From the NCBI GenBank assembly GCA_017449935.1, contig JAFSYP010000124.1, positions 26,885-90,884 on the forward strand: DNA of 64,000 bases. Direction: 5' to 3'. The notes beneath the pieces are model-generated. The model saw only the letters and a list, made by a program, of their open reading frames with translations. It ran no database searches and was not told the origin of the DNA. How positions within the stretch are numbered: position 1 is the first letter of the stretch; every line of letters starts with the position of its first letter. Origin of the DNA: Clostridia bacterium (lineage in GTDB: Bacteria; Bacillota; Clostridia; Oscillospirales; Acutalibacteraceae). Both the position numbers and the translations under genes were made by a program. Below are positions 16,214-29,691 of the stretch, in pieces.

Positions 16214-18622
16214 ATGAAAAACTACGACTTCAAAGCGGTCGAAAAAAAGTGGCAGCAAAAGTGGGAGGAGAGCGGCGTATTCCACGCCAAGCAGGACTTC
16301 ACGCTGCCGAAATACTATTGTCTCGTGGAGTTTCCCTATCCGTCCGGACAGGGACTGCACGTGGGGCATCCGCGCTCCTATACGGCGCTGGATACCGTCG
16401 CGCGCAAAAAGAGACTGCAGGGCTATAACGTGCTGTATCCGATGGGATGGGACGCGTTCGGTCTGCCCACGGAGAACTACGCGATCAAGAACCACATCCA
16501 TCCCGAGGTCGTGACGAAGAACAACGTCGCGCGCTTCAAGCAGCAGCTGCAGTCGCTGGGCTTCTCGTTCGACTGGAGCCGCGAGGTGAACACGACCGAT
16601 CCCGGCTACTACAAGTGGACGCAGTGGATCTTTTTGCAGCTTTATAAGAAGGGACTCGCCTATAAAAAGGAGATGTCCGTCAACTGGTGCACCTCCTGCA
16701 AGTGCGTGCTGGCGAACGAGGAAGTCGTCAACGGCGTGTGCGAGCGCTGCGGGAGCGAAGTCATCCACAAGGTCAAGAGCCAATGGATGCTCAAGATCAC
16801 GGAATACGCCCAGCGCCTGATCGACGATCTGGACGACCTGAACTTCATCGAGCGCGTCAAGGTGCAGCAGAAGAACTGGATCGGCCGTTCCACCGGCGCG
16901 CAGGTGACCTTCACCGCCACGACGGGCGATCCGATCGACGTGTATACCACCCGTCCCGACACGCTGTTCGGCGCGACGTATATGGTCGTCTCGCCCGAGC
17001 ATCCGCTGATCGAAAAGTGGGCGGACGTGCTGACGAATATGGACGCGATCCGCGCCTATCAGAACGAAGCGGCGCACAAGAGCGACTTCGAGCGCACCGA
17101 GGTCAACAAGGACAAGACGGGCGTCGAGCTTCTGGGCGTGCGCGCGATCAATCCCGTCAACGGCCGGGAGATCCCGATCTTCATTTCCGACTACGTTTTG
17201 GTGTCCTACGGCACCGGCGCGATCATGGCCGTGCCCGCGCACGACACGCGCGACTGGGAGTTCGCCAAAAAGTTCGATCTGCCGATCATCGAGGTCGTGC
17301 AGGGCGGCGACGTCGAGAAGGAAGCCTTCACCGACTGCGCCACGGGCGTGATGGTCAATTCCGACTTTTTGACCGGCCTGTCCGTCGAGGACGCGAAGGT
17401 CCGGATCATCGAATGGCTGACCGAAACCGGCAAAGGCTATCAAAAGGTCAACTATAAACTGCGCGACTGGGTATTCTCCCGCCAGCGCTACTGGGGCGAA
17501 CCGATCCCGATCGTCGAGTGCCCGAAGTGCGGCTTCGTGCCGCTGGACGAGAGCGAGCTGCCGCTGCGTCTGCCGGAGGTCGAGAGCTATGAGCCGACCG
17601 ATACGGGCGAGTCGCCGCTGGCGAAGCTGACCGACTGGGTCAACGTGAAGTGTCCGAAGTGCGGCGGCGACGCCAAGCGCGAGACCGACACCATGCCGCA
17701 GTGGGCCGGTTCGAGCTGGTACTTCCTGCGCTACTGCGATCCGCACAACGACGACGCGCTCGCATCGAAGGAAGCGCTCGAATACTGGACGCCGGTCGAC
17801 TGGTACAACGGCGGCATGGAACATACGACGCTGCATCTGCTGTACAGCCGCTTCTGGCACAAATTCCTGTATGACGTCGGCGTCGTGCCGACGAAGGAGC
17901 CGTACGCCAAGCGCACGAGCCACGGCATGATCCTGGGTGAGAACGGCGAAAAGATGTCCAAGTCCCGCGGCAACGTCGTCAACCCCGACGAGATCGTCGA
18001 CCAGTACGGCGCGGACACGATGCGTCTTTATGAAATGTTCATCGGCGACTTTGAAAAAGCCGCGCCGTGGAACAGCGACTCCATCAAGGGCTGCAAGCGC
18101 TTTTTGGACCGCTCCTGGGGCCTTCTGAACATCGTCGAAGACGGCGAATACCGCGAGGCGCTGACGGCGGACATGCACCGCACGATCCAGAAGGTCGGCG
18201 AGGACATCGACAATCTGAAGGCGAACACCGCCATCGCCGCGCTGATGACGCTGCTGAACAAATTCTACGACAGCGGCAAGGTGACGAGCGCGGAGCTGAA
18301 GACGTTCATCCTGCTGCTCAATCCGTTCGCGCCGCATCTGACGGAGGAAATGTGGGAAGCGCAGGGCTTCGGCGGCGTCGTGACCGACCAGAGCTGGCCG
18401 CAGTTCGATCCCGACAAGTGCAAGGACGAGACGGTCGAGATCGCCGTGCAGGTCAACGGCAAGATCAAGACGCGCCTGATCGTGGACGCCGCGGCTGGCT
18501 CCGCCGACGTGCTCGCGCTGGCGAAGGCGGACGAAAAAGTCGCGCCCGTCATCGACGGAAAGACGATCGTTAAGGAATTATACGTTCCCGGAAGATTGGT
18601 CAATATCGTTGTGAAAATGTGA
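16214..18622 (+). CDS. leuS: Leucyl-tRNA synthetase
   Basis: An 802-residue class I synthetase. The HIGH-equivalent is [14 protein letters not shown] near residue 45 and the KMSKS motif is KMSKSRG near 580. The CP1 editing domain is present between ([15 protein letters not shown] and the Thr-rich discriminating segment). Zinc-ligand cysteine pairs are visible at CTSCKC...CERC and at CPKCGF...CPKCGG. No T-box leader precedes it: the gap to rsfS is only 25 bases, so it is probably read from the upstream operon. Confidence 0.98.
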   Translation: MKNYDFKAVEKKWQQKWEESGVFHAKQDFTLPKYYCLVEFPYPSGQGLHVGHPRSYTALDTVARKKRLQGYNVLYPMGWDAFGLPTENYAIKNHIHPEVVTKNNVARFKQQLQSLGFSFDWSREVNTTDPGYYKWTQWIFLQLYKKGLAYKKEMSVNWCTSCKCVLANEEVVNGVCERCGSEVIHKVKSQWMLKITEYAQRLIDDLDDLNFIERVKVQQKNWIGRSTGAQVTFTATTGDPIDVYTTRPDTLFGATYMVVSPEHPLIEKWADVLTNMDAIRAYQNEAAHKSDFERTEVNKDKTGVELLGVRAINPVNGREIPIFISDYVLVSYGTGAIMAVPAHDTRDWEFAKKFDLPIIEVVQGGDVEKEAFTDCATGVMVNSDFLTGLSVEDAKVRIIEWLTETGKGYQKVNYKLRDWVFSRQRYWGEPIPIVECPKCGFVPLDESELPLRLPEVESYEPTDTGESPLAKLTDWVNVKCPKCGGDAKRETDTMPQWAGSSWYFLRYCDPHNDDALASKEALEYWTPVDWYNGGMEHTTLHLLYSRFWHKFLYDVGVVPTKEPYAKRTSHGMILGENGEKMSKSRGNVVNPDEIVDQYGADTMRLYEMFIGDFEKAAPWNSDSIKGCKRFLDRSWGLLNIVEDGEYREALTADMHRTIQKVGEDIDNLKANTAIAALMTLLNKFYDSGKVTSAELKTFILLLNPFAPHLTEEMWEAQGFGGVVTDQSWPQFDPDKCKDETVEIAVQVNGKIKTRLIVDAAAGSADVLALAKADEKVAPVIDGKTIVKELYVPGRLVNIVVKM

Positions 18623-18666
18623 CAGAAACCGACGCGAAAAGTTCATAGAATATTCAAATAAGGTTC

Positions 18667-18695
18667 TTGACAATTCCCGTCGGCTCCTGTATAAT
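18667..18695 (+). promoter_or_regulatory. rpsU sigma-A promoter
   Basis: Perfect TTGACA (18667-18672) and TATAAT (18690-18695) with a 17-base spacer, about 50 bases ahead of rpsU. Confidence 0.92.
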
Positions 18696-18746
18696 AGCCC
18701 TGTTAGTTTTAAGTGGACCCCTGTGTTCATGAGGGGAGGGAACAGC

Positions 18747-18923
18747 ATGAGTCAGGTCAAAGTCAAGGAGAATGAGTCTCTTGACAGCGCTCTTCGGCGT
18801 TTCAAGCGTCAGACTTCCAGAGACGGTATCATCCAGGAAGTTCGCAAGAGAGAGCACTATGAGAAGCCGTCCGTCAGACGCAAGAAGAAGTCTGAGGCTG
18901 CTCGTAAGCACAAGTATAAGTAA
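18747..18923 (+). CDS. rpsU: 30S ribosomal protein S21
   Basis: A 58-residue basic protein. [15 protein letters not shown] near the N-terminus, the [13 protein letters not shown] segment and a Lys-rich tail are typical of S21. The ATG at 18747 follows GGGAGGG; an in-frame ATG 8 codons earlier lacks one. It has its own consensus promoter and terminator and so forms a single-gene unit. Confidence 0.97.
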   Translation: MSQVKVKENESLDSALRRFKRQTSRDGIIQEVRKREHYEKPSVRRKKKSEAARKHKYK

Positions 18924-18928
18924 GAGTT

Positions 18929-18960
18929 AAAGCAGGCAGTTTTGCCTGCTTTTCCTTTTT
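18929..18960 (+). terminator. rpsU terminator
   Basis: AAAGCAGGCA and TGCCTGCTTT form a 10-bp stem around GTTT, followed by TCCTTTTT. Confidence 0.93.
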
Positions 18961-18984
18961 AAGGATATGAAATTGGAGGACGCT

Positions 18985-20058
18985 ATGGAACGGTTTCAGG
19001 CACTGGCCGCCGCGCTTCCGCCGCACGCGGACGGCTTTTTGATCACAAGCGAAAGCAATATCTTTTATTTCACGGGCTTCCCGTGCGACGCGGCGCTGCT
19101 TTTGGCGACGCGCGCCGGCTGCTGGTTCTTCACCGACAGCCGCTATCTCGAAGCGGCGCAGCGCGTGATCCGCGGCGTGACGTTTTGTGATACGGCGCGC
19201 TTTGCCGCGGAGTTTCCGGCGGTGTGCGAGGCGAACGGCGTGCGCAAGCTTCTGGTTGAAACGGCGGCGATGACCGTGCGTGAGGCGCAGAAATACGCGG
19301 CGCTGCTGCCGCAGACGGAGCTTTTGTACGAGGACGATCTGGCGTTTTTGTCCGCGTTCCGCCGCCAAAAAAGCGACGCGGAAGCGCAGAAGATCGAGCG
19401 CGCACAGCGCATCGCCGAGGCCGCGCTCGAACAGATCCTGCCGATGGTCCGTCCGGGAAAAACGGAAAAGGAGATTGCGCTGGAGTTGGACTACACGATG
19501 CTGCGCATGGGCGCGGACGCGCTGTCGTTTCAGACGATCGTCGTCAGCGGCGAAAACTCCTCGCTGCCGCACGGCGTGCCCGGCAGCCGCCAACTGCGCG
19601 ACGGCGACTTTGTCACGATGGATTTCGGCGCGGTCGTGGACGGCTATCACAGCGACATGACGCGCACGTTCGCGCTCGGCAGCTGCACGCCGGAGATGCG
19701 CGAGGTTTACGAGACTGTGCTGCGCGCACAGACGGCGGCGCTGGCCGTCATGCATCCCGGCACGCTCTGCAAGGACGCGGACGCCGCGGCGCGCGACGTG
19801 ATCACCGCCGCAGGCTTCGGAGATTATTTCGGCCACGGCACCGGCCACGGCGTGGGCGTGCAGATCCACGAGCGGCCGAACGTCAGCCCGCGCAGCTCGG
19901 AAACGCTGCAGCTCGGCGACGTCGTGACGGCAGAGCCGGGGATTTATCTGCCCGGCCGATTCGGCGTGCGCATCGAGGATATGGTGCGCATCACGGAGGA
20001 CGGCCATTACAATTTCACAAAAGCAGACAAAGCGCTGCGCGTCCTGCCGATCCGGTAA
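18985..20058 (+). CDS. Xaa-Pro aminopeptidase-like M24 metallopeptidase
   Basis: A 357-residue two-domain peptidase. The N-terminal creatinase-like domain (ITSESNIFYFTGF) is followed by the pita-bread catalytic domain with all five metal ligands in context: TMDFGAVVDGYHSDMTRTF (two Asp), GHGTGHGVG (His), TAEPGIY (Glu) and VRIEDM (Glu). M24B enzymes remove N-terminal residues before proline. The ATG at 18985 is chosen because TTGGAGG stands 5-6 bases ahead; an ATG at 18967 is possible. In many Firmicutes a pepP homolog precedes efp, but efp is not here. Confidence 0.93.
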   Translation: MERFQALAAALPPHADGFLITSESNIFYFTGFPCDAALLLATRAGCWFFTDSRYLEAAQRVIRGVTFCDTARFAAEFPAVCEANGVRKLLVETAAMTVREAQKYAALLPQTELLYEDDLAFLSAFRRQKSDAEAQKIERAQRIAEAALEQILPMVRPGKTEKEIALELDYTMLRMGADALSFQTIVVSGENSSLPHGVPGSRQLRDGDFVTMDFGAVVDGYHSDMTRTFALGSCTPEMREVYETVLRAQTAALAVMHPGTLCKDADAAARDVITAAGFGDYFGHGTGHGVGVQIHERPNVSPRSSETLQLGDVVTAEPGIYLPGRFGVRIEDMVRITEDGHYNFTKADKALRVLPIR

Positions 20059-20132
20059 AGTCGCGCCAACTGAACCGCGTGCACATGCAGTGCACGGACA
20101 CATCCGTTCCGCCGCAAAAAAGCCTGTGCCTG

Positions 20133-20181
20133 ACGGAGAACGGATCGCCGCGCTTCGCGCGCGATGACGCCGCCGGAAGCG
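20133..20181 (+). repeat. Dispersed intergenic repeat, copy 2
   Basis: Near-identical to 4857-4907: ACGGAGAACGGATCGCCGCG, then CTTCGCGCGCGATGACG, then CCGCCGGAAGCG. Differences are short indels and substitutions. Confidence 0.65.
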
Positions 20182-20248
20182 ACAGCGGATAACAATGACG
20201 GGCGGTCATGTCGTCCGCAATCATAACATGGAAACGTACGGCGATGCA

Positions 20249-20270
20249 GCGGACGCGCGATGCGCGTCCC
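20249..20270 (+). repeat. Dispersed palindromic repeat, copy 2
   Basis: GCGGACGCGC, GAT, GCGCGTCC forms a near-perfect palindrome and matches the copy at 4684-4704; 29667-29686 carries a diverged copy. Confidence 0.55.
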
Positions 20271-20333
20271 TGCAATCAATTCGCGCTATATATTATAAGT
20301 AAAATATTTTTCAATATATAATGCAAAAAAGGC

Positions 20334-20362
20334 TTGAAAAAAATGCACGAATGTGCTATACT
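20334..20362 (+). promoter_or_regulatory. Sigma-A promoter upstream of the unknown gene-gyrB-gyrA run
   Basis: TTGAAA (20334-20339) and TATACT (20357-20362) have a 17-base spacer and lie about 34 bases ahead of the GTG start at 20396. Confidence 0.8.
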
Positions 20363-20395
20363 TACTCTATATTATTTTACATGGAGGATAATGCA

Positions 20396-23364
<2,969 letters not shown>

Positions 23365-23385
23365 GAAGGGAGGCGGCGTAAACGC

Positions 23386-25932
23386 ATGAAAAAGACGAAC
23401 AGTCTCGAGGAACAGCAGAAGCACGCGGAGTTTCGCGAGCATCTTCTGAACCAGAAGATCATCAACGTGGACCTCAACCGTGAGATGCGCAAGTCCTTCC
23501 TGGACTACTCCATGTCGGTCATCGTGTCCCGCGCGCTGCCCGACGTGCGCGACGGTCTGAAGCCCGTGCATCGCCGTATCCTCTACACGATGTACGAAAA
23601 CAACCTCTACCCCGACCGCGCCTACCGCAAGTGCGCCGATACGGTCGGCGCCGTGCTCGGCCGCTACCATCCGCACGGCGACGCGTCCGTCTATGACGCG
23701 ATGGTGCGTCTGGCGCAGTCGTTCTCCATGCGCTATATCCTCGTCGACGGCCACGGCAACTTCGGCTCTGTCGACGGCGACCCGCCTGCCGCGTACCGCT
23801 ACACCGAGTCCCGCATGAGCAAGATGGCCATGCGGATGCTCACCGATATCGACAAGGATACCGTCGACTTCATGCCCAACTACGACGACCGTCTCAAGGA
23901 GCCGGCCGTGCTGCCCAGCCGCTATCCGAACCTGCTGGTCAACGGCTCTGTCTCCGGCATCGCCGTGGGTATGGCGACGAACATCCCGCCCCACAATCTG
24001 GGCGAGGTGATCGACGGCATGTGCTGCCTGATCGACGATCCGGACGCGGATCTCGCCGAGCTGATGCAGTATATCCCCGGCCCCGATTTCCCGACGTACG
24101 GCATCATCATGGGCAAGGCGGGTATCCGTGCCGCATATGGCACCGGCAAGGGCAAGATCACCGTCCGCGCCCGCACGGAGATCGTCGAAAAGAAAAACGG
24201 CCGCTTCGAGATCCGCATTACCGAGCTGCCGTATATGGTCAACAAGGCGCGCCTGATCGAGAGCATCGCCGACCTCGTCAAGGAGAAACGCATCGACGGC
24301 ATCTCCGACGTCAACGACTATTCCTCCCGCAAGGGCATGTATATCTCCGTCGATCTCAAGCGCGAGGCAAATCCCCAGGTCGTGCTCAATCAGCTGTTCT
24401 CCTACACGCAGCTGCAGTCCACCTTCGGCGTCATCATGCTCGCCATCGTCGGCGGCGAGCCGAAGGTCCTCACGCTCAAGGAGATGCTCACGCACTACAT
24501 CAACTTCCAGTGCGAGGTGATCGAGCGCCGTACGCGCTTCGATCTGAAAAAAGCGCAGGACCGCGCGCATATCCTCGAAGGTCTGCTGACCGCGCTCGAT
24601 TTCATCGACGAAGTGATCGACATCCTGCGCCGTTCCAAATCCATCCCCGAAGGCAAGGAAGCGCTCATGGCGCGCTTTGCGCTCGACGACGTGCAGGCGA
24701 CCGCCATTGTGCAGATGCAGCTCGGCCGTCTGACCGGTCTGGAGCGCATCAAGCTGGAGGAAGAGCTGGCAGAGCTGCGCGAGCGGATCAAGGAATACCT
24801 GGAGATCCTCGGCAGCCACGAAAAGATACTGGAGCTTGTCAAGACCGAGGCGCTCGCCGTCAAGGAGAAATTCAACGACGAACGCCGCACGGAGATCGTG
24901 AACGTGACGGGCGAAATGGACATCGAGGATCTGATCCCCGAGGAGACCTGCGTCTTCACGCTCACGAATATGGGCTACATCAAGCGTATGCCCGTGGACA
25001 CCTACCAGCAGCAGCACCGCGGCGGCAAGGGCGTCAAGGGCATGACGCGGCGCGAGGAGGACGTGGCGCAGACCATGTTCACCTGCTCGACGCACGACCG
25101 CATCCTGTTCTTCACCACCGCCGGCAAGACGTACCGGCTCAAGGGGTACGAGATCCCCGAGGCCTCGCGCACCGGCAAGGGCATGAATATCGTCAACATC
25201 CTGCCCATCACGGGCGAAGAAAAGGTCAGCGCCATGATCCGCATCCCGGAGCATGACGAGGACAAATATCTGTGCATGGTCACGCGCAAGGGCGTCATCA
25301 AGCGCACGGAGCTGTCCGCGTACCGCAACGTCCGCAAGGGCGGCCTGATCGCCATCAATCTCGACGAGGGCGACGAGCTTGCGTGGGTGTTCGTCACGAG
25401 CGGCAGCGACGATCTTCTGGTCGCGACGCGCAACGGCATGTCTGTGCGCTTTAACGAGGAGGACGCGCGCGCCATCGGCCGCACCGCCAGAGGTATGCGC
25501 GCCGTGAAGCTGCGCGGCGACGACGAGGTCGTCGGCATGGTCATCGTGGAGCCGGGCAAGACGGTCCTGACCGTCAGCGAGACCGGCTACGGCCGCCGCA
25601 GTCTCCCGTCCGATTACCGCCTGCAGTCGCGCGGCGGCGTCGGCACCATCAACTACCATACCGAAAGATTCGGCAAGGTCGCCTCGGTCGCGATGGTCGA
25701 CGAGCGGGAGGACGTGATCCTTATCTCGTCCGACGGCATCATCATCCGCATCCCCGCCGGCGGCATCAGCACCTTTGCCCGCCCGTCGAAGGGCGTGCGC
25801 GTGATGCGCGTCAACGAGGGTGAAAAGCTGGCGACGATGGCGGTCGTCGCGCATGAAGACGACGGGACCGACGCAGAGGACGCCGGGGACGGCGCGCCGG
25901 AGGAAACGTCGGAAGAGACCGTAACGGAATAA
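23386..25932 (+). CDS. gyrA: DNA gyrase subunit A
   Basis: An 848-residue type IIA topoisomerase subunit. The active tyrosine lies in [14 protein letters not shown]. The C-terminal pinwheel carries a GyrA box, [12 protein letters not shown], which separates gyrase from topoisomerase IV. The quinolone-resistance region reads [17 protein letters not shown]: the residue equivalent to E. coli Ser83 is Ala, with Ser at the next position, and Asp87 is kept. The last ~25 residues are acidic. AAGGGAGG precedes the ATG. Forms the gyrase complex with the product of the adjacent gyrB. Confidence 0.98.
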   Translation: MKKTNSLEEQQKHAEFREHLLNQKIINVDLNREMRKSFLDYSMSVIVSRALPDVRDGLKPVHRRILYTMYENNLYPDRAYRKCADTVGAVLGRYHPHGDASVYDAMVRLAQSFSMRYILVDGHGNFGSVDGDPPAAYRYTESRMSKMAMRMLTDIDKDTVDFMPNYDDRLKEPAVLPSRYPNLLVNGSVSGIAVGMATNIPPHNLGEVIDGMCCLIDDPDADLAELMQYIPGPDFPTYGIIMGKAGIRAAYGTGKGKITVRARTEIVEKKNGRFEIRITELPYMVNKARLIESIADLVKEKRIDGISDVNDYSSRKGMYISVDLKREANPQVVLNQLFSYTQLQSTFGVIMLAIVGGEPKVLTLKEMLTHYINFQCEVIERRTRFDLKKAQDRAHILEGLLTALDFIDEVIDILRRSKSIPEGKEALMARFALDDVQATAIVQMQLGRLTGLERIKLEEELAELRERIKEYLEILGSHEKILELVKTEALAVKEKFNDERRTEIVNVTGEMDIEDLIPEETCVFTLTNMGYIKRMPVDTYQQQHRGGKGVKGMTRREEDVAQTMFTCSTHDRILFFTTAGKTYRLKGYEIPEASRTGKGMNIVNILPITGEEKVSAMIRIPEHDEDKYLCMVTRKGVIKRTELSAYRNVRKGGLIAINLDEGDELAWVFVTSGSDDLLVATRNGMSVRFNEEDARAIGRTARGMRAVKLRGDDEVVGMVIVEPGKTVLTVSETGYGRRSLPSDYRLQSRGGVGTINYHTERFGKVASVAMVDEREDVILISSDGIIIRIPAGGISTFARPSKGVRVMRVNEGEKLATMAVVAHEDDGTDAEDAGDGAPEETSEETVTE

Positions 25933-25969
25933 AACCTGAAACCGTATTCACATAAAAGGAGGTTATCGC

Positions 25970-26371
25970 TTGAACATTGCATTGATCGCGCATGACTCGA
26001 AAAAAGAATTGATGGTGCAGTTTTGCATTGCCTATTGCGGCATCCTCAGCCGCCACAAGCTGCTGGCGACCGGCACGACCGGCAAGCTCGTCAGCGAGGC
26101 GACGGGGCTGGAGATCCAGCGTCTGCTGGCCGGTTCGCAGGGCGGCGATCAGCAGATCGCGTCCCTGATCGCCTGCAACGAGATCGACCTGCTGATCATG
26201 TTCCGCGACCCGCTTTCCCCGAAGCCGACAGAGCCGGACGAGGCCGGCCTGCTGCGTCTGTGCGACGTGCACAGCATCCCTGCCGCAACCAACATCGCCA
26301 CCGCCGAAGCGCTGATCCACAGTCTGAGCCGCGGCGACCTCGACTGGCGCGAGCTGGTGCGGGCAAAATAA
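25970..26371 (+). CDS. mgsA: Methylglyoxal synthase
   Basis: A 133-residue protein matching MgsA throughout: [14 protein letters not shown] at the start, [17 protein letters not shown]-like [13 protein letters not shown], the catalytic Asp in MFRDPL and the end [10 protein letters not shown]. It converts dihydroxyacetone phosphate to methylglyoxal and phosphate, a bypass that relieves sugar-phosphate stress. The start is TTG at 25970, with AAAGGAGG at a proper distance. It lies between gyrA and hisS in a co-directional run. Confidence 0.96.
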   Translation: MNIALIAHDSKKELMVQFCIAYCGILSRHKLLATGTTGKLVSEATGLEIQRLLAGSQGGDQQIASLIACNEIDLLIMFRDPLSPKPTEPDEAGLLRLCDVHSIPAATNIATAEALIHSLSRGDLDWRELVRAK

Positions 26372-26385
26372 AAGGAGAATAACGT

Positions 26386-27702
26386 ATGGCGCTGATTACC
26401 AAAGCCATAAAGGGAACGCAGGACGTGCTGCCTGCGCTCAGCCACGAAAACCAGTACGTGGAGGAAACGATGCTGCGCGTCGCTTCGCGCTACGGCTTTC
26501 ACGAGATCCGCACGCCCGTGTTTGAACACACCGAGCTGTTCCAGCGCGGCGTCGGCGACACCACCGACGTGGTGCAGAAAGAAATGTACACCTTCGAGGA
26601 CAAGGGCGGCCGTTCGATCACGCTGCGCCCGGAAGGCACGGCAGGCGCCGTGCGCGCGTTCCTCGAGCACGGTCTGTTCAACGAAGCGCTGCCGCAAAAG
26701 GTCAGCTATCTGACCTCCTGCTACCGCTACGAAAAACCGCAGGCCGGCAGGCTGCGCGAATTCCACCAGTTCGGTGTGGAATGTCTGGGCGCGCCGGCGC
26801 CGTCCGCGGACGCGGAGCTGATCGGTCTGGCGCACACGATCTTTGAAACGCTCGGCGTCGGGGACCTCGCGCTGGAGATCAACTCCATCGGCTGCCCCGA
26901 ATGCCGCAAGCAGTATCACGCCGCGCTGAAGGCGTATTTCGCCGCGCACGAAACAGAGCTTTGCGAGACGTGCCGGGAGCGCCTGCAAAAGAACCCTATG
27001 CGCATCCTTGACTGTAAAAGCCCCGTTTGCAGCGCCGTAGCCGCTGATGCGCCCGTGGTGCTGGATTACCTGTGCGAGGACTGCAAAACGCATTTTGACG
27101 CGGTTCAGGCGCATCTGGACGCCATGATGATCCCTTACGTCGTCAATCCCCGCATCGTGCGCGGTCTCGACTACTACACGCGCACGGTGTTCGAGTTCGT
27201 GTCAAGCGGCATCGGCGCGCAGGGCACGGTCTGCGGCGGCGGACGGTACGACGGTCTGGTCGAAGAACTGGGCGGTCCGCACGTGCCCTCGCTGGGCTTT
27301 GCGCTGGGCATCGAGCGGTTGCTGCTGGTCATGCACAGCCAGGGAATCGAATTCCCGCAGCCCGACCCGTGTATGCTGTATATCGCCACGATGGGCGAGC
27401 GCGCCGCGCTGGCGGCGGCGTCTGTCGCGCAGGATCTGCGCGCGTCGGATTTCCCGGTGGAGGTCGACGTCTGCGGCCGTTCGCTCAAGGCGCAGATGAA
27501 ATATGCCGGCAAGATCGGCGCGCAGTACACGCTCGTGCTGGGCGACGACGAGATCGACCGGGGCGTTTACGCGCTCAAGGATATGACGAGCGGCGAAGTC
27601 ACACAGATCGCCGCCGATGAATTTTTGGAAACGTTCATTGAGAAGGCGATCCTCGCGATGGAATCGGATCTCAAGGAAATGTTCGGTTTGGAGGAAAAGT
27701 AA
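26386..27702 (+). CDS. hisS: Histidyl-tRNA synthetase
   Basis: A 438-residue class II synthetase. Motif 1 region begins IRTPVFEHTELFQRGVG; motif 2 reads RLREFHQFGVECLG; the His-specific motif is RGLDYYTRTVFE near 264; motif 3 is PSLGFALGIERLLL near 302. The C-terminal anticodon-binding domain follows. A four-cysteine set in the insertion (CPECRK, CETC) is visible. The stop codon is directly followed by the aspS ATG, so the pair hisS-aspS is kept as in many Firmicutes. Confidence 0.98.
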   Translation: MALITKAIKGTQDVLPALSHENQYVEETMLRVASRYGFHEIRTPVFEHTELFQRGVGDTTDVVQKEMYTFEDKGGRSITLRPEGTAGAVRAFLEHGLFNEALPQKVSYLTSCYRYEKPQAGRLREFHQFGVECLGAPAPSADAELIGLAHTIFETLGVGDLALEINSIGCPECRKQYHAALKAYFAAHETELCETCRERLQKNPMRILDCKSPVCSAVAADAPVVLDYLCEDCKTHFDAVQAHLDAMMIPYVVNPRIVRGLDYYTRTVFEFVSSGIGAQGTVCGGGRYDGLVEELGGPHVPSLGFALGIERLLLVMHSQGIEFPQPDPCMLYIATMGERAALAAASVAQDLRASDFPVEVDVCGRSLKAQMKYAGKIGAQYTLVLGDDEIDRGVYALKDMTSGEVTQIAADEFLETFIEKAILAMESDLKEMFGLEEK

Positions 27703-29490
27703 ATGGATTTCATGACAGGTCTGAAACGCACGATGTACTGCGGCGAGCCGCGTCTTGCGGACGCGGGCAAAGAGATCACGGTCGCCGGCTGGGTACAGCG
27801 CCAGCGCGATCTGGGCGCGCTGATCTTCATCGATCTGCGCGACCGCACCGGCATCCTGCAGCTTGCGTTCGACGAGAGCACCGACCGCGCGATCTTTGAA
27901 AAGGCGTTCGCGGCGCGCAACGAATACGTACTCATGGCGAAGGGCGTCGTACGCGAGCGTTCCTCCAAAAACACGGAGATCCCCACGGGCGAGGTCGAGC
28001 TGGAGGTCACGGACCTGCGCGTTCTCGCGAAGAGCGAAACGCCGCCGTTCGAGATCGTCGAAAACTGCCCGACGGCGGAGCTGACGCGCCTGCGCTACCG
28101 CTACCTTGACCTGCGCCGTCCCGACCTGCAGCGCAATATCCTGCTGCGGCATAAGGTCGCGAAGGCCACGCGCGACTACTTCGACGAAAACGGCTTTGTC
28201 GAAATCGAAACGCCGATCCTGATCCGTTCCACGCCCGAGGGCGCGCGCGACTTCCTCGTTCCCAGCCGCATCCACAAGGGCTCGTTTTACGCGCTGCCGC
28301 AGTCGCCGCAGCTGTACAAGCAGCTTTCGATGGTCGCCGGCTTCGACCGCTATATGCAGATCGCGCGCTGCTTCCGCGACGAGGACCTGCGCGCCGACCG
28401 GCAGCCGGAATTCACGCAGGTCGACCTGGAGATGTCCTTCGTGGACGTCGAGGACGTGCTCGCGATCGGCGAGGGCTACATCCGCCGTCTGTTCAAGGAC
28501 GTGCTGGACGTCGAGATCCCCATGCCGCTGCCGCGTCTGACCTACACCGAGGCGATGGAGCGCTACGGCTCCGACAAGCCCGACACGCGTTACGGCATGG
28601 AGCTGTACGACCTGACCGAGGTTGTGCGGGATTGCGGCTTCGGCGTGTTCTCCGGCGCTGTTGCCGGCGGCGGCTCCGTGCGCGGCATCACCGCCAAGGG
28701 CGCGTTCGCAACGCTCACCCGCAAGGAAGTGGACAAGCTGACCGAAACGGTCAAGGGCATCGGCGCAAAGGGACTCGCGTGGGCAAGGCTCGGCGAGGAC
28801 GGCACCGTGTCCTCTTCCTTCATGAAATTCCTGACCGAGGACGAGAGCCGCGCGCTGCTCGAAAAAGCCGGCGCCGAACCGGGCGACGTGGTGCTGATCG
28901 TCGGCGACACGAAAAACGCGCTGGTGCTGTCCGTCCTGGGCGCGCTGCGTCAGGAGGTCGCTAAAAAGCTCGACGTCATCCCGAAAGGGCAGTTCAATTT
29001 CCTGTGGATCACCGAGTTTCCCTTCTTCGATTGGGACGAGGAAACGAAACAGTTCGTTGCGATGCACCATCCCTTCACCGCGCCGATGGACGAGTGTCTG
29101 CCGTATCTCGAAAGCGACAAGGCCAACGTCCGCGCCAAGGCGTACGACCTGGTGCTTAACGGAATCGAGCTGTCCTCCGGCTCCATCCGCATCACAAATC
29201 CCGAGCTGCAGGGCCGCATCTTCAAGCTGCTCGGTCTCTCCGACGAGGAAGCGCACGAGAAGTTCGGCTTCCTGACCGACGCGTTCCGCTACGGCGCGCC
29301 GCCGCACGGCGGTATGGGCCTGGGCCTGGATCGCATCGTGATGCAGATGCTCGGCTGCGAGAGCCTGCGCGACGTGGTCGCCTTCCCGAAGGTGCAGAAC
29401 GCCTCCGAGCCGATGACCGAGTGCCCCGCCCGCGTGGACGGCGTGCAGCTCGACGACCTGGGCATCGCGCTGCAGAAGAGCGAGGATTGA
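27703..29490 (+). CDS. aspS: Aspartyl-tRNA synthetase (bacterial type)
   Basis: A 595-residue class II synthetase. The OB-fold anticodon domain (VAGWVQRQRDLGALIFIDLR) is followed by motif 2 (IARCFRDEDLRADRQPEFTQVD split around FRDED), the bacterial GAD insertion (about 290-420) and motif 3 (GGMGLGLDRIVM near 545). Whether the enzyme is discriminating or also charges tRNA-Asn cannot be told from the window, since gatCAB genes are not present here. It starts at the base after the hisS stop. Confidence 0.98.
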   Translation: MDFMTGLKRTMYCGEPRLADAGKEITVAGWVQRQRDLGALIFIDLRDRTGILQLAFDESTDRAIFEKAFAARNEYVLMAKGVVRERSSKNTEIPTGEVELEVTDLRVLAKSETPPFEIVENCPTAELTRLRYRYLDLRRPDLQRNILLRHKVAKATRDYFDENGFVEIETPILIRSTPEGARDFLVPSRIHKGSFYALPQSPQLYKQLSMVAGFDRYMQIARCFRDEDLRADRQPEFTQVDLEMSFVDVEDVLAIGEGYIRRLFKDVLDVEIPMPLPRLTYTEAMERYGSDKPDTRYGMELYDLTEVVRDCGFGVFSGAVAGGGSVRGITAKGAFATLTRKEVDKLTETVKGIGAKGLAWARLGEDGTVSSSFMKFLTEDESRALLEKAGAEPGDVVLIVGDTKNALVLSVLGALRQEVAKKLDVIPKGQFNFLWITEFPFFDWDEETKQFVAMHHPFTAPMDECLPYLESDKANVRAKAYDLVLNGIELSSGSIRITNPELQGRIFKLLGLSDEEAHEKFGFLTDAFRYGAPPHGGMGLGLDRIVMQMLGCESLRDVVAFPKVQNASEPMTECPARVDGVQLDDLGIALQKSED

Positions 29491-29581
29491 TCCGTTTTTT
29501 AGAAAATGGCTATTCGCGTTTCCTGTGCTCGATCTTTCCGTACAGCAGACGCTTTTCAATTTCATCCATATCGCAGGGCGC

Positions 29582-29609
29582 GGACGGCAGGTCTGCGTCC
29601 TGCTTTTTT
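29582..29609 (+). terminator. Probable aspS terminator
   Basis: GGACG and CGTCC pair around a nine-base loop and are followed, after TG, by CTTTTTT. The stem is short. Confidence 0.5.
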
Positions 29610-29626
29610 GGCTCTTGAGAGACAAT

Positions 29627-29657
29627 AAAGGGGCTGCCTTAGCGTGACAGCCCCTTT
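29627..29657. terminator. Bidirectional terminator between convergent genes
   Basis: AAAGGGGCTG and CAGCCCCTTT form a perfect 10-bp stem. T-rich sequence follows on the plus strand (GATTTTG); on the minus strand it is weaker (ATTG). It would end the SAM-riboswitch transcript from the right and read-through from aspS. Confidence 0.78.
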
Positions 29658-29666
29658 GATTTTGTT

Positions 29667-29686
29667 GGGACGCAGTACGCGTCCGC
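29667..29686 (-). repeat. Dispersed palindromic repeat, diverged copy 3
   Basis: The minus strand reads GCGGACGCGTACTGCGTCCC, matching the ends of the copies at 4684-4704 and 20249-20270. Confidence 0.4.
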
Positions 29687-29691
29687 GGACG

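Larger units (their letters stand above)
20059..20395. other. 337-base intergenic region
   Basis: It holds two dispersed repeats, an AT-rich segment and the promoter of the next gene. No gene is visible. The first ~220 bases are GC-rich and similar in makeup to 4600-4925. Confidence 0.65.

Noticed and set aside
29510-29566. Minus-strand frame encoding MDEIEKRLLYGKIEHRKRE between aspS and the SAM-riboswitch gene
   Set aside because: The composition looks protein-like, but it is 19 residues long, has no ribosome binding site and lies beyond a terminator. It could be a gene remnant.
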